Below are positions 45,665-54,603 of a stretch of 64,000 bases of DNA, one piece after another; the stretch's first letter is position 1, and every line of letters begins with the position of its first letter. The DNA is from Pseudovibrio ascidiaceicola (lineage in GTDB: Bacteria; Pseudomonadota; Alphaproteobacteria; Rhizobiales; Stappiaceae). The notes under the pieces were generated by a model, which was given only the letters and a program-made list of their open reading frames with translations, had not been told where the DNA came from and made no database searches. The DNA is taken from NCBI RefSeq assembly GCF_900114245.1, contig NZ_FOSK01000003.1, forward strand, positions 1 through 64,000, in the 5' to 3' direction. The position numbers and the translations under genes are program-made.

Positions 45665-47086
45665 TTACTCGGTATCTAAGGCAACAATCTTACCAGGGTT
45701 CATTATATTCAGTGGGTCAAGACTACGCTTGATTGCAGCCATCACAGCCACCCCTGCCCCATGTTCCTTTGGCAGATACTTCATCTTGCCCTGCCCCACA
45801 CCATGCTCACCAGTACAGGTTCCACCCAGCTCAATCGCACGGTAATTCAAACGTTCAACAAACGCTTCAGACTTGGCAATGTCCTCAGGGTCAGTCAGGT
45901 CCGTCAACACAAGCACATGAAAGTTGCCGTCACCAACATGGCCAACTATCGGACCTATCAGGCCATTTTCTTCGATGTCATCATGTGTAGCTGTCACGCA
46001 ATCGGCCAGACGAGAGATCGGCACACAGACATCTGTCGACAATCCGGTTCGCTCAGGTGCCAGTCCAAGGCCAGCCCAATAGGCGTCATGCCGCGCGGCC
46101 CAAAGCTTGTTGCGCTCTTCAGGATCCGTCGCCCATTCAAATTTTTTCAGAGAGTTTTCAGCCGCAATCTCACCAAACCGCTCAGCCTGTTCTCTCACAC
46201 CAGCCTCAGAGCCGTGGAATTCCACAAGCAGCAGCGGCGATTCTGGCAAATCCAGCTTTGAGTAAGCATTGACGGATTGGACGGTCAGTGTGTCCAATAG
46301 CTCCATACGGGCAACGGGAATGCCATACTGTACCGCCTCGATAACCGTGTTGCAGCAATCTGCAATGCTATCGAAAGAAGCAATTCCACCTGAAATTGCT
46401 TCAGGTATGCCCTTCAGCTTCAACGTAATCTCAGTGATCACCCCGAGCGTGCCTTCCGAGCCAACCATCAAGCGCGTCAGGTCATATCCCGCAGATGATT
46501 TCTTGGCACGGCTTCCAGTCTTCACAATGGTCCCGTCAGGCATGACAACCGTCAGCGCCAGAACCATATCCTTCATCGTCCCATAAAGCACCGCATTGGT
46601 ACCCGAAGCACGTGTCGCTGTCATACCGCCAATGGTGGCATCAGCGCCCGGATCAATCGGAAAGAACAAGCCAGTATCGCGCAAATAAGCATTGAGCTGC
46701 TTGCGCGTCACACCCGGCTGAACCACACAGTCCAGATCCTCGGCATGAACGGAGACAACCTCATTCATTTGAGAGAGATCCAGCGAGATACCGCCGCCCG
46801 GTGCATTCAGATGCCCTTCGAGAGAAGAACCACTGCCAAACGGAATGATCGGCACATGCAGGTCAGCACAAAGCTTTACGATTTCAGAGACTTCCTCGGT
46901 CGACTGTGCAAAGACAACAGCATCCGGCGGTTGGTTTGGTAGCCATGATGTCGTATGCCCGTGCTGCTCCCGTAAGCTCATGGATGTCTGGCAGCGATCG
47001 CCAAACTTCTCACTCAAGAACGCAATCGCTTTGTCGATCCCCTCGGCATTACGTGTAACATTCAGCTGCATCCCCGTCAGAGACAT
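45665..47086 (-). CDS. FAD-linked D-2-hydroxyacid (D-lactate/glycolate) dehydrogenase
   Basis: The 473-residue protein belongs to the FAD-binding oxidoreductases of the GlcD/D-lactate dehydrogenase (cytochrome) type. It has the FAD_binding_4 motif PIIPFGSGSSLEGHLNAPGGGISLDL and the flavin site GADATIGGMTATRASGTNAVLYG. HVGDGNFHVLVL and CTGEHGVGQGKMKYL are the C-terminal FAD-oxidase signatures. It would oxidise D-lactate or a related acid to the oxoacid and pass electrons to cytochrome c or quinone. No glcE/glcF partners are present, which favours a stand-alone D-lactate dehydrogenase. Confidence 0.9.
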   Translation of the reverse strand: MSLTGMQLNVTRNAEGIDKAIAFLSEKFGDRCQTSMSLREQHGHTTSWLPNQPPDAVVFAQSTEEVSEIVKLCADLHVPIIPFGSGSSLEGHLNAPGGGISLDLSQMNEVVSVHAEDLDCVVQPGVTRKQLNAYLRDTGLFFPIDPGADATIGGMTATRASGTNAVLYGTMKDMVLALTVVMPDGTIVKTGSRAKKSSAGYDLTRLMVGSEGTLGVITEITLKLKGIPEAISGGIASFDSIADCCNTVIEAVQYGIPVARMELLDTLTVQSVNAYSKLDLPESPLLLVEFHGSEAGVREQAERFGEIAAENSLKKFEWATDPEERNKLWAARHDAYWAGLGLAPERTGLSTDVCVPISRLADCVTATHDDIEENGLIGPIVGHVGDGNFHVLVLTDLTDPEDIAKSEAFVERLNYRAIELGGTCTGEHGVGQGKMKYLPKEHGAGVAVMAAIKRSLDPLNIMNPGKIVALDTE

Positions 47087-47395
47087 GGCAGACCTCCCTT
47101 ATATTCCAGATACTTCCCCCCGGAAGCACACTTCCAAGCATATAGTCGAAACTTCGAGACACGCCTCGGCATTTATTGGAATTATAGTATTCTGCATGGT
47201 CAGCATAATTGAGCTTTTGGCAAGGCTGAACCCACCTTGACGTTGCGGCCTCTTGAGGTTCCTTAAGTGTTTCTCAGTGCTTATCGAAAATAATGATCCG
47301 AAATCCGAAGATCAGAGCATATCCTGATTAGCGTTTGCCGGGGAATCTCGTTAAAGACAGTGCCAATCATTCATTGTCGTATCGCTTAATCTATT
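47087..47395. promoter_or_regulatory. Divergent intergenic region
   Basis: About 310 bases between the divergent dehydrogenase and ClC genes. It must hold both promoters, but no clear operator or RNA element was recognised. Confidence 0.35.
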
Positions 47396-49036
47396 ATGCC
47401 AAACCAAGCTAACCCGCTGAAAATCGCAATGCGTATAGCCTATAAATGGGTCGAACCTAACTTACGTTTGTTCATGTCATCGCGGCTCCCGCTTGTCTGG
47501 CTCCTTGCGCTGATCATCGGAGCTGCTGTGGGCGGGTCAGCGATCCTGTTTCGCATTGGCATCGGTCTGGTTCAGTGGTTATCGCTCGGCACTGTCTCCG
47601 AACGCATGATAAGCGCGGCCAACGCGCAACCATGGTATGTGATTGTTCTGGCACCCGTCATAGGCGGCGCAATTGTGGGCCTCCTTTTGCAAACCATCCA
47701 GAAGAAGCAACGTGCTGGCGGCGTAGCAGACGTGATTGAAGCACGAGCCCATGGAGGAACCGGCCTGCCCTTTTGGCCCGGCCTCAGTTCCGCACTCATC
47801 ACAGTCATCTCACTCGGCAGTGGCGCCAGCGCAGGTCGTGAAGGCCCCATGGTTCACTTGGGCGCCACACTCGGCACCTCTGTCTTCTCCAAGCTGAAAC
47901 TCCCCGATTCAACAATGCGCATCCTGCTCGCTGCAGGTGTCGCAAGTGCAGTTTCCGCAAGCTTTAACGCACCAATCGCAGGCGTACTGTTCGCACACGA
48001 GGTCATCCTCGGCCACTACGCAATGTCCGCTTTCGTTCCAATCGTGCTCTCCTCAGCCATGGGAACACTGGTGTCTCGCCTCTATTTTGGCGAAGCGGTG
48101 GCTTTCATTCTTCCCCACTACCAGATCAACACATACTGGGAATTCCCGGCTTTCGTGCTGCTCGGCATCATTTGCGCAATTGTTGCCATCTCCTTTCAGT
48201 TCGCACTGATCGGCTCAGACTGGCTTGCCAGAAACATCAAAATGCCAATCTGGCTTCGCCCGATCATCGGCGGCGCATTGGTTGGCTCTATCGCTGTCTT
48301 CTATCCAGAGATCATCGGCGTTGGTTACGAAGCAACCGATGGGGCGCTCAACTCAGAACTGCCACTCACATTGATGCTCTCATTGCTCGTTGTAAAAACA
48401 ATAGCAACAGCCATCACACTCGCCTCCCGCTTCGGCGGCGGCATCTTCTCACCCTCGCTGTATCTGGGCGCTATGACAGGTGGCGCCTTTGGCCTGATCG
48501 CGGCAAATCACCTGCCCGAAATGGCTTCCAGCCACGGCCTCTACGCTATTTTAGGCATGGGAGCGGTCGCCTCAGCTGTCCTTGGCGCACCAATTTCAAC
48601 CACCATGATCGTGTTCGAGCTGACAGGTGGTTACGAATTGTCCATTGCACTACTGATCGCTGTCTCCATTTCCACTGGCCTCAATCAGGCAATCCATGGC
48701 CGGTCCTACTTCCACTGGCAGCTGGAAATGCGCGGTGTCATGCTGCAAGACGGTGCCCACAAATGGCTCGTCCGCATTGTTCATGTTGAAGATTTCGCAG
48801 ATCCGCCAAGGCCGGATTCCGATACAACCTTCGACCCAGAGTCAGAAGAGCCGTTCCTGGCACCGCTGGATACGCTCGAAAAAGCACTCAGAACCTTCGA
48901 TGATGCTGGCAAATCCACCCTGCCCGTCATTGACCCCAAGAACCCGACGGAAATTGTTGGTTACGCAAGCCACGTGAAGGCGTTACGTTACTTCAATTCA
49001 GCCCTCATTCAGGCGAATGTTGAGGAGCACCGCTAG
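47396..49036 (+). CDS. ClC-family chloride channel/transporter with CBS-like tail
   Basis: The 546-residue protein has the ClC membrane core (about residues 30-450): SLGSGASAGREGPMVHLGA with the gating glutamate, FNAPIAGVLFAHEV, and the third ion-binding motif GGGIFSPSLYLGAMTGGAFG. The internal proton glutamate position of E. coli ClC (E203) is Val here (FAHEV), a residue found in ClC channels. After the core, residues 460-546 hold a cytoplasmic CBS-like segment, TLEKALRTFDDAGKSTLPVIDPKNPTEIVGYAS. The start at the first ATG (47396) lacks a strong ribosome site. Confidence 0.9.
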   Translation: MPNQANPLKIAMRIAYKWVEPNLRLFMSSRLPLVWLLALIIGAAVGGSAILFRIGIGLVQWLSLGTVSERMISAANAQPWYVIVLAPVIGGAIVGLLLQTIQKKQRAGGVADVIEARAHGGTGLPFWPGLSSALITVISLGSGASAGREGPMVHLGATLGTSVFSKLKLPDSTMRILLAAGVASAVSASFNAPIAGVLFAHEVILGHYAMSAFVPIVLSSAMGTLVSRLYFGEAVAFILPHYQINTYWEFPAFVLLGIICAIVAISFQFALIGSDWLARNIKMPIWLRPIIGGALVGSIAVFYPEIIGVGYEATDGALNSELPLTLMLSLLVVKTIATAITLASRFGGGIFSPSLYLGAMTGGAFGLIAANHLPEMASSHGLYAILGMGAVASAVLGAPISTTMIVFELTGGYELSIALLIAVSISTGLNQAIHGRSYFHWQLEMRGVMLQDGAHKWLVRIVHVEDFADPPRPDSDTTFDPESEEPFLAPLDTLEKALRTFDDAGKSTLPVIDPKNPTEIVGYASHVKALRYFNSALIQANVEEHR

Positions 49037-49125
49037 CCAAACCCCAGATAATCTCCATTGACCCATCCGTAAAAAACAGCAATCTCATTCAAGACATCCT
49101 TGTCTTCGCTGGATAAATTGGGTCT

Positions 49126-49995
49126 ATGAAGCCGGTCACTCAAAAAATTGCCTTAGAAGCAACTCCGCTCAATTCGGGAGAGAACGCACAATTCTGGCGT
49201 GCGCCTCGCTTTGATGGGTTGGAATGCCTTGCGGCAAGTTTCAGAACCCATGTCTACGAACCTCACACTCACGATACGTTCGTTGTCGGTGGTATTCTCT
49301 CGGGCTGTCAGTGCTATTGGCAACGCGGACAGCAGATATTCGCTGGCCCTGGAGATCTGGTCTTCGTCAATCCGTTCGAGCTTCATGACGGCATACCGGA
49401 GGGCTACGGTTACACCTACCGGATGACCTATCCCAGCATCTCCCTGTTGCAGAAGATCGCAGAGGATCTGACGGACAAACCACAAAGCGGAACACCTTAT
49501 TTCCCGGAGGCCTGTGTCCATGACCCAGAGCTCTGTCAGGAATTCGTCGAAGCGCACAAATCCATACAGAACCGCTCCATTGATCTGGAAGCTGAAGAGC
49601 CGCTCTATATGATCTTCGCCAAGATGCTCGCAAAACACGGCAGCTTCACTGACAACATCACCGGATCAAAAGATCCTGTCGCGATCACGCGAGCGCGGGA
49701 GTATCTGGAAGAAAGCTTCATGGGCACCGTGCATCTGGATGATCTGGTGAACATCTCGGGCCGCTCAAAGTACCATCTCATCCGCTCCTTCAAGAAAGCG
49801 ACTGGGCAAACACCACATGCCTACCTGACCGACGTGAGGGTACGAAATGCCAGACGCCTGCTTGTTCGTGGAACCTCTCCAAGCGAGACGGCATCGCTTT
49901 GCGGCTTTGCAGATCAGGCTCATCTCACGCGTCAGTTCAAATCCCGCGTAGGCACCACACCAGCAGCGTTCCAGCGATCTGTGATTTCCATTTAA
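49126..49995 (+). CDS. AraC-family regulator upstream of azlCD
   Basis: The 289-residue protein has an N-terminal cupin-like ligand domain (EPHTHDTFVVGGILSG...FAGPGDLVFVNPFELHDGIP) and a C-terminal AraC DNA-binding domain. The two helix-turn-helix units are VHLDDLVNISGRSKYHLIRSFKKATGQTPHAYL and SETASLCGFADQAHLTRQFKSRVGTTPAAF. It is followed after about 90 bases by the AzlC/AzlD exporter genes in the same direction. Regulation of amino acid export by this protein is likely from position. Confidence 0.92.
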   Translation: MKPVTQKIALEATPLNSGENAQFWRAPRFDGLECLAASFRTHVYEPHTHDTFVVGGILSGCQCYWQRGQQIFAGPGDLVFVNPFELHDGIPEGYGYTYRMTYPSISLLQKIAEDLTDKPQSGTPYFPEACVHDPELCQEFVEAHKSIQNRSIDLEAEEPLYMIFAKMLAKHGSFTDNITGSKDPVAITRAREYLEESFMGTVHLDDLVNISGRSKYHLIRSFKKATGQTPHAYLTDVRVRNARRLLVRGTSPSETASLCGFADQAHLTRQFKSRVGTTPAAFQRSVISI

Positions 49996-50082
49996 TCACA
50001 GCGGCATACCAGAAGCGCAATTTCATTCAAGACGACACCGGTCACTCTGACCTAAAACCACTCCATGCTCTAGGAGGGTTTT

Positions 50083-50832
50083 GTGAAAAGCAATCAGAAC
50101 AAATCAGCGGTCAACGCTGGCCCTAATGAATTTTTTCTCGGTGTAACAACGTTCTTCCCGTTGATCTTCGCCGCGACACCTATCGGCCTGTTGTTTGGCG
50201 CTCTCGCGGCACAAAAGGGTATGTCTCCTTTGGAAGTATTGCTGATGGGCTCCTTCGTGTTTGCAGGTGGCTCTCAGTTCCTCGCGTTGGACTTGTGGTC
50301 TGACCCGCTCCCATGGCTCACCATTGCCTTCTCCACGTTTCTGATCAACCTGCGCCACGTGCTTATGAGTGCATCGCTTGCCCCCAAACTCGGCCATTGG
50401 ACACCCCTGCAAAAATACCTCGGCTTTTTCATATTAGCCGACGAAGTCTGGGCACTGTCTGAGCAACGTGCCATGAAACAGCACACAACCTTCAGCTTCT
50501 ATCTGGGTGTCGGTCTCACCCTCTTCGTCACATGGCAAGCCGCTTCAGTCGCAGGAAGCCTGATAGGTGCTGTCATGGGCGATCCATCCCGCTACGGTCT
50601 GGACTTTGCCTTTACCGCTCTCTTCATCTGTCTGGTCATGGGCTTCTGGCAAGGCCGCAAAACGGGCGTAGTCCTCGCAGCCAGCGGTCTTGCTGCTGTT
50701 CTCACACACAAGTTCGTGCCGGGTGCCTGGTACATAATTGCAGGCGCTATTGCTGGTGTTATTGCAGCAGCCATTCAGTATGACGACAACCCAAATAGGC
50801 TCCAGAAACCTGCGGAGGCACTTCAGTCATGA
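50083..50832 (+). CDS. azlC: AzlC-type branched-chain amino acid exporter, large subunit
   Basis: The 249-residue protein belongs to AzlC/YgaZ, whose partner AzlD/YgaH forms an exporter for branched-chain amino acids. It has about seven to eight membrane helices. Family blocks are FFPLIFAATPIGLLFGALAAQKGMSP, LLMGSFVFAGGSQFLALDLW and INLRHVLMSASLAPKL. The GTG start at 50083 is fixed by AGGAGGG six bases upstream. Its stop overlaps the azlD start. In this window it is the export counterpart of ilvBN, ilvC and leuA, although it is far from them. Confidence 0.92.
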   Translation: MKSNQNKSAVNAGPNEFFLGVTTFFPLIFAATPIGLLFGALAAQKGMSPLEVLLMGSFVFAGGSQFLALDLWSDPLPWLTIAFSTFLINLRHVLMSASLAPKLGHWTPLQKYLGFFILADEVWALSEQRAMKQHTTFSFYLGVGLTLFVTWQAASVAGSLIGAVMGDPSRYGLDFAFTALFICLVMGFWQGRKTGVVLAASGLAAVLTHKFVPGAWYIIAGAIAGVIAAAIQYDDNPNRLQKPAEALQS

Positions 50833-51152
50833 TGTCAGAAGTCTTCGCAGTTGATCCGCTCGTCCTCTTCACCATTCTGGTCATGGCAGCAGGAACTTAT
50901 CTGACCCGCATAGCAGGGCTGGTGCTGACAAAGTTCGTCACGTTCTCGGGTAGAACTGAGGCGGCATTACAGGCCGTTCCACCAGCAATCCTCATGTCGG
51001 TCGTGGCCCCAACGGCCTTCGCAACCGGCATCGCAGAGACCGCCGCAACAGCGATCACCGCGATTGCAGCCCTGCGCCTACCAATGCTGGCAGCTATGAC
51101 ACTGGGTGTCGTCAGTGTTGTCGTGCTCAGATTGGCACTCACTGTCATCTAA
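50829..51152 (+). CDS. azlD: AzlD-type branched-chain amino acid exporter, small subunit
   Basis: The 107-residue protein has three or four membrane helices and the AzlD pattern VMAAGTYLTRIAGLVL and ALQAVPPAILMSVVAPTAFATG. The ATG overlaps azlC by four bases (ATGA), so the two are translationally coupled. An intrinsic terminator follows at 51157-51184, ending the AraC-azlC-azlD unit. Confidence 0.92.
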   Translation: MMSEVFAVDPLVLFTILVMAAGTYLTRIAGLVLTKFVTFSGRTEAALQAVPPAILMSVVAPTAFATGIAETAATAITAIAALRLPMLAAMTLGVVSVVVLRLALTVI

Positions 51153-51156
51153 ACAA

Positions 51157-51184
51157 AAAACCCCGCTCCATGAAGCGGGGTTTT
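51157..51184. terminator. Bidirectional terminator between azlD and the aminopeptidase gene
   Basis: aaaaccccgct (51157-51167) pairs perfectly with agcggggtttt (51174-51184); A and T runs flank it on both sides, serving two convergent genes. Confidence 0.85.
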
Positions 51185-51212
51185 CTATATCTCAAAGAAA
51201 AACAAAAGCAGC

Positions 51213-53033
51213 TTAGGAAACCGGACGTGTCGCCTCTTCCAGCCATGCTTTAGTCTCATCATCCAGCAACGGGCCAACCAACTCACGCACACGTGCATGG
51301 TAAGCATTCAGCCAGTTCAACTCAAATTCAGAGAGAAGTTTGGTGTCCACCATGCGCAGATCAATCGGCGCCAGCGTCAGAGGCTCAAAACCGAGCATCT
51401 TCTGATCTCCGCCTTCGATTGAAGCCGCAGGTGTAACCAGCTCAAGATTCTCAATTCGGATGCCATATTCATCAGCACGGTAATAACCCGGCTCATTGGA
51501 AAGGATCATACCCGGCTTCAGCGCAATGCTGTTTGGTGCTTTGGAAATCCGCTGCGGACCTTCATGCACACCCAGATAAGAACCGACACCATGACCAGTA
51601 CCATGGTCAAAATCGAGACCTTGCTTCCAAAGATCGATACGGGCCAGCGTATCCAGCTGAGACCCAGTCGTCCCAACAGGGAAACGTGCAGTCGCAATTG
51701 CAATGTGGCCCTTCAGAACAAGCGTAAAGTGCTTGCACTGCTCAGCGGTCACAGCCCCAACAGCAAGTGTACGCGTGATGTCTGTCGTACCATCCTCGTA
51801 CTGAGCACCGGAATCGATCAGATACACACTGTTCAGCTCAATCGGCAGATTGCTGTCATAACTCACGCGGTAGTGGCAGATCGCACCATGAGGACCAGCA
51901 GCTGAAATGGTGTCGAAGGAGATGTCCTTCAAAGCACCCGTCTCACGGCGAAACTCCTCAAGCTTCTCAGCCACAACAACTTCGCTCAAGCCGCCAAGAG
52001 GCGCTGTTTTCTCAAACCAAGCAAGGAAGCCAGCGTAAGCAACACCATCACGCAGATGTGCAGCTTTACTACCTTCAATCTCAGCCTGATTTTTAACAGC
52101 CTTAGGCAACAGAGTTGGCTCCTGCCCTTCCACAACATGGCCGCCATTGTCAGCAACCGCATCATAAAGAGCCTGACCAGCAAGACCGGTATCAATGAGA
52201 ACCCGTTTGCCTTCACTACCCAGTGCTTTCAGCGCAGGTGCAAGTTCTGTCGGTCCTGCAATATCTGCAAGAGCACTCAGCTCATCACGCACTTCATTAG
52301 AAAGCTTGCGTCCATCAATAAACAGCGATGGCTTGCCTTTGGTGGGCACCAAAGCGAAAGACAGTGGCAACGGCGTATGCATCACATCACTGCCACGAAT
52401 GTTCAACAGCCATGCAATGGAGTCTGGCTGTGTCAGAAGCGCTGTATCCGCCTCTTTTCCAGCAATCAACTCACCAATACGCTTGATCTTGTCTGCAGCA
52501 CTTTCACCAGCAAACTGCATCGCGTGCATTTTCACTGCACCAAGCGGCGCTTCAGGGCGATCACTCCACACTGCATCAACCGGATTGCTTTCAATGGCAA
52601 TCAGCTGAGCACCGGCCTTTTCACAGGCAGCTTTCAGGGAGCGCACCTGACGAACAGGATGCAACATTGGATCGTAACCGATCTTCTGACCTTCTGCCGC
52701 ATTCTCACGAAGCCAGCCCGTCAGCGGCTCATCAATCAGATGACGATAGGCAAACGCATCTTCGTCCACCTGGTCCCGCACCTGAATGGTGTAGCGGCCA
52801 TCAATAAAAACAGCCGCTTTCTCAGTAAGCACGCCAGCAATGCCGGCAGAACCGGTGAAACCTGTCAGCCATTCAAGGCGGCAGTCACTATCAGGAACAT
52901 ACTCACCTTGGTGAGCATCTGCTCGCGGCACCAAAAAGCCATCAAGCCCACGAGAGGCCAGCTCGTCTCGCAGAGCGGCCAACCGAACCGGCCCACGAGA
53001 TTTATCATTTACTGTGTCAAAGCTCTGAAACAT
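51213..53033 (-). CDS. Xaa-Pro aminopeptidase (aminopeptidase P, M24B)
   Basis: The 606-residue protein removes N-terminal residues preceding proline. Two creatinase-N-like domains (about 20-150 and 165-310) precede the M24 pita-bread domain (about 320-540). Visible metal ligands are the aspartates of LIDSGAQYEDGTTDITRT, the histidine in HGTGHGVGSYLGVHEGP, and the glutamates in ILSNEPGYY and GIRIENLELV. A C-terminal domain of about 60 residues follows, with DTKLLSEFELNWLNAYH, typical of the long eukaryote-like form. It is convergent with azlD. Confidence 0.93.
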   Translation of the reverse strand: MFQSFDTVNDKSRGPVRLAALRDELASRGLDGFLVPRADAHQGEYVPDSDCRLEWLTGFTGSAGIAGVLTEKAAVFIDGRYTIQVRDQVDEDAFAYRHLIDEPLTGWLRENAAEGQKIGYDPMLHPVRQVRSLKAACEKAGAQLIAIESNPVDAVWSDRPEAPLGAVKMHAMQFAGESAADKIKRIGELIAGKEADTALLTQPDSIAWLLNIRGSDVMHTPLPLSFALVPTKGKPSLFIDGRKLSNEVRDELSALADIAGPTELAPALKALGSEGKRVLIDTGLAGQALYDAVADNGGHVVEGQEPTLLPKAVKNQAEIEGSKAAHLRDGVAYAGFLAWFEKTAPLGGLSEVVVAEKLEEFRRETGALKDISFDTISAAGPHGAICHYRVSYDSNLPIELNSVYLIDSGAQYEDGTTDITRTLAVGAVTAEQCKHFTLVLKGHIAIATARFPVGTTGSQLDTLARIDLWKQGLDFDHGTGHGVGSYLGVHEGPQRISKAPNSIALKPGMILSNEPGYYRADEYGIRIENLELVTPAASIEGGDQKMLGFEPLTLAPIDLRMVDTKLLSEFELNWLNAYHARVRELVGPLLDDETKAWLEEATRPVS

Positions 53034-53285
53034 GCCGGAAGGCTAATGCCGATCGGCACGCAACTCAACCACACAAACACGGCTCCTCAGAGGAATTTAT
53101 GCTCTCAATTCAGGTCGAGAGGATACAGAAGTACACAATCCATGCGGTATACGCAGATCTGCTATGTACTCCATGCAAATTCAGATCATGACAATACAGA
53201 GACATGCAAAAAATGCATAAGTGTCATGCGAAACTATCTCTTTTTTTACAAACTAAAATAATAGATAACTCCTCTTGTCGACGGG
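53034..53285. other. Upstream region of the hairpin-array RNA and aminopeptidase gene
   Basis: About 250 bases, AT-rich towards the right end. It must contain the aminopeptidase promoter and, if the RNA model is right, the promoter of the array. TAAAAT at 53254-53259 is a possible -10 but no good -35 is seen. I find no DUF1127 gene here. Confidence 0.35.
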
Positions 53286-53529
53286 GCGCTTCCCTCCCAA
53301 AGCAAACCGGCGGATCACACCTCCTCCCAAAGTGATCTGCACGACAAAAATGGCCGGCATCCATCAGCTGCTGATAAAGCGCTAGAAATGCCACTTATAC
53401 AGCTGGATACCTCCTCCCAGTATCTAGCAAGCTAAGCAAATTCCTCCCAGTTGCTTGGCACACAAAAAAACCTTTGCTTCCCCGGCAATTTCCTCCCAAT
53501 TTGCCGGATCTGGAAGCAAAGGTTTTTTG
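53286..53529 (+). ncRNA. Array of anti-Shine-Dalgarno (CCTCCC) loop hairpins, candidate cuckoo/CcsR-type sRNA
   Basis: Up to five hairpins in a row each present a loop with CCTCCC. H1: gctt/aagc (53288-53291, 53300-53303), weak. H2: gatcac/gtgatc (53313-53318, 53332-53337), loop with CCTCCTCCC. H3: gctggatac/gtatctagc (53402-53410, 53420-53428). H4: gctaagcaa/ttgcttggc (53431-53439, 53451-53459). H5: ccggcaa/ttgccgg (53482-53488, 53501-53507) inside a perfect 17-bp stem (53465-53481 with 53512-53528) ending in TTTTTT. No protein is encoded. CCUCCUCCC-loop RNAs of the cuckoo or CcsR class are known in Alphaproteobacteria, often downstream of a DUF1127 gene; none is seen here. Expression is not shown by sequence alone. 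Confidence 0.75.
53465..53528 (+). terminator. Terminal 17-bp stem of the hairpin array
   Basis: aaaaaacctttgcttcc (53465-53481) pairs perfectly with ggaagcaaaggtttttt (53512-53528). The T-run is part of the stem. The inner hairpin with a TCCTCCC loop is nested in it. Confidence 0.85.
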
Positions 53530-53553
53530 TTTTCTGCATTTCAGCCAGATATC

Positions 53554-53585
53554 AAAAAACCCTCACAGCATAAGCAATGAGGGTT
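53554..53585 (-). terminator. Terminator of prmA
   Basis: On the minus strand aaccctca and tgagggtt (53578-53585 with 53558-53565) form an 8-bp stem followed by a T-run (complement of 53554-53559). Confidence 0.8.
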
Positions 53586-53611
53586 CAGAATTAATGGCAG
53601 TCTGTCAGACC

Positions 53612-54514
53612 TTACGAGTCCCAATTGCCTTTGGCAAAGGTCAGCGTTAACCACCCGTCAATCTCGCGACGATGCACAAGCTTCAATCCCTGCTGCCCAT
53701 ATGCAGAAATGATCCGTGGACCGTGCTCAGTCCGCAAGCCGGAAAGAACCAGCGTGGACTTGTGCGCAAGATTGCTACACAGTTTAGCAGACATCTGCAT
53801 CAAAGGCTTTGCAAGGATATTGGCAACAACCAGATCAAACGGGCCAAACTCGTTAAAGCGTCGATCATCTACACCAGCACCGGTAAACGCTTTGAAGTGA
53901 GGCCCCACATTGTTCTTGCGTGCATTATCAATCGCAGCTTCCACTGCAATAGGATCGATATCGGTCGCCAGAACTTCAGAACTAGTCAGCTTGGCAAGGG
54001 CAATGCCCAGAACACCTGTTCCGGTACCCAGATCCAGCATGCGGTGGTATTTGTGCCGCTTCAACAAACGCTGAAGTTCCAAGAGGCATCCTTCAGTCGT
54101 ACCGTGATGACCGGTACCAAAGGCCTGCGCCGCTTCAATCTCGATACCAATATCAGACTGGCCGACAGCATCACGATCATGCGCACCATGAACGATAACC
54201 CGATCCGCGCGAACCGGCTTCAGACCTTCAAGGGATTTGGCGACCCAGTTGATGTCAGGCAACGCCTCAACTTCAGCAAAGCTTGGAATAACGCCGCCTT
54301 CAAACTGATCAAACAAACGCATTTCAACCAGATTGATTGCGTCATCAACTGTAGATTCCAGAACCAGCACTTCTGCGGTCCAAGTTTTTCCGTCCTTGGA
54401 GCTTTCAAAGACGGCAACTGGGAACCCGTCATCTTCAAAGCGTGCCTCCATAATATCGGAGAGTGCTTTTGCTTCAGCCTCAGGTGCCGGAATGCGAACC
54501 CGGATCGTGTCCAT
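53612..54514 (-). CDS. prmA: Ribosomal protein L11 methyltransferase
   Basis: PrmA trimethylates L11 with S-adenosylmethionine. The 300-residue product has an N-terminal substrate-recognition domain (about residues 1-100) and a class I methyltransferase domain. The SAM site reads MLDLGTGTGVLGIALAKL, preceded by AQAFGTGHHGTTEGCLLELQ, and VVANILAKPLMQM is the catalytic-region NxxY-like block. It appears as a single gene on the minus strand between the antiporter gene and the RNA-like hairpin array. Confidence 0.95.
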   Translation of the reverse strand: MDTIRVRIPAPEAEAKALSDIMEARFEDDGFPVAVFESSKDGKTWTAEVLVLESTVDDAINLVEMRLFDQFEGGVIPSFAEVEALPDINWVAKSLEGLKPVRADRVIVHGAHDRDAVGQSDIGIEIEAAQAFGTGHHGTTEGCLLELQRLLKRHKYHRMLDLGTGTGVLGIALAKLTSSEVLATDIDPIAVEAAIDNARKNNVGPHFKAFTGAGVDDRRFNEFGPFDLVVANILAKPLMQMSAKLCSNLAHKSTLVLSGLRTEHGPRIISAYGQQGLKLVHRREIDGWLTLTFAKGNWDS

Positions 54515-54603
54515 GCAAAATCCCTTAGTTACGATGAGCTAACAAAACTCAGTGAAAACCTTTGCCTAGGCGTATAGAAGGTGCAGCTCCGAAAAGCCAG
54601 TGC

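Noticed and set aside
52056-53261. 401-codon plus-strand frame opposite the aminopeptidase gene
   Set aside because: Antisense to a full-length M24 peptidase; composition rich in Cys/Arg/Ser and without motifs.
53286-53529. Possible CRISPR array at the repeated CCTCCC motifs
   Set aside because: The repeated unit is only about 7-9 bases, spacing is uneven, and each copy is the loop of its own hairpin; this is RNA structure, not repeat-spacer architecture.
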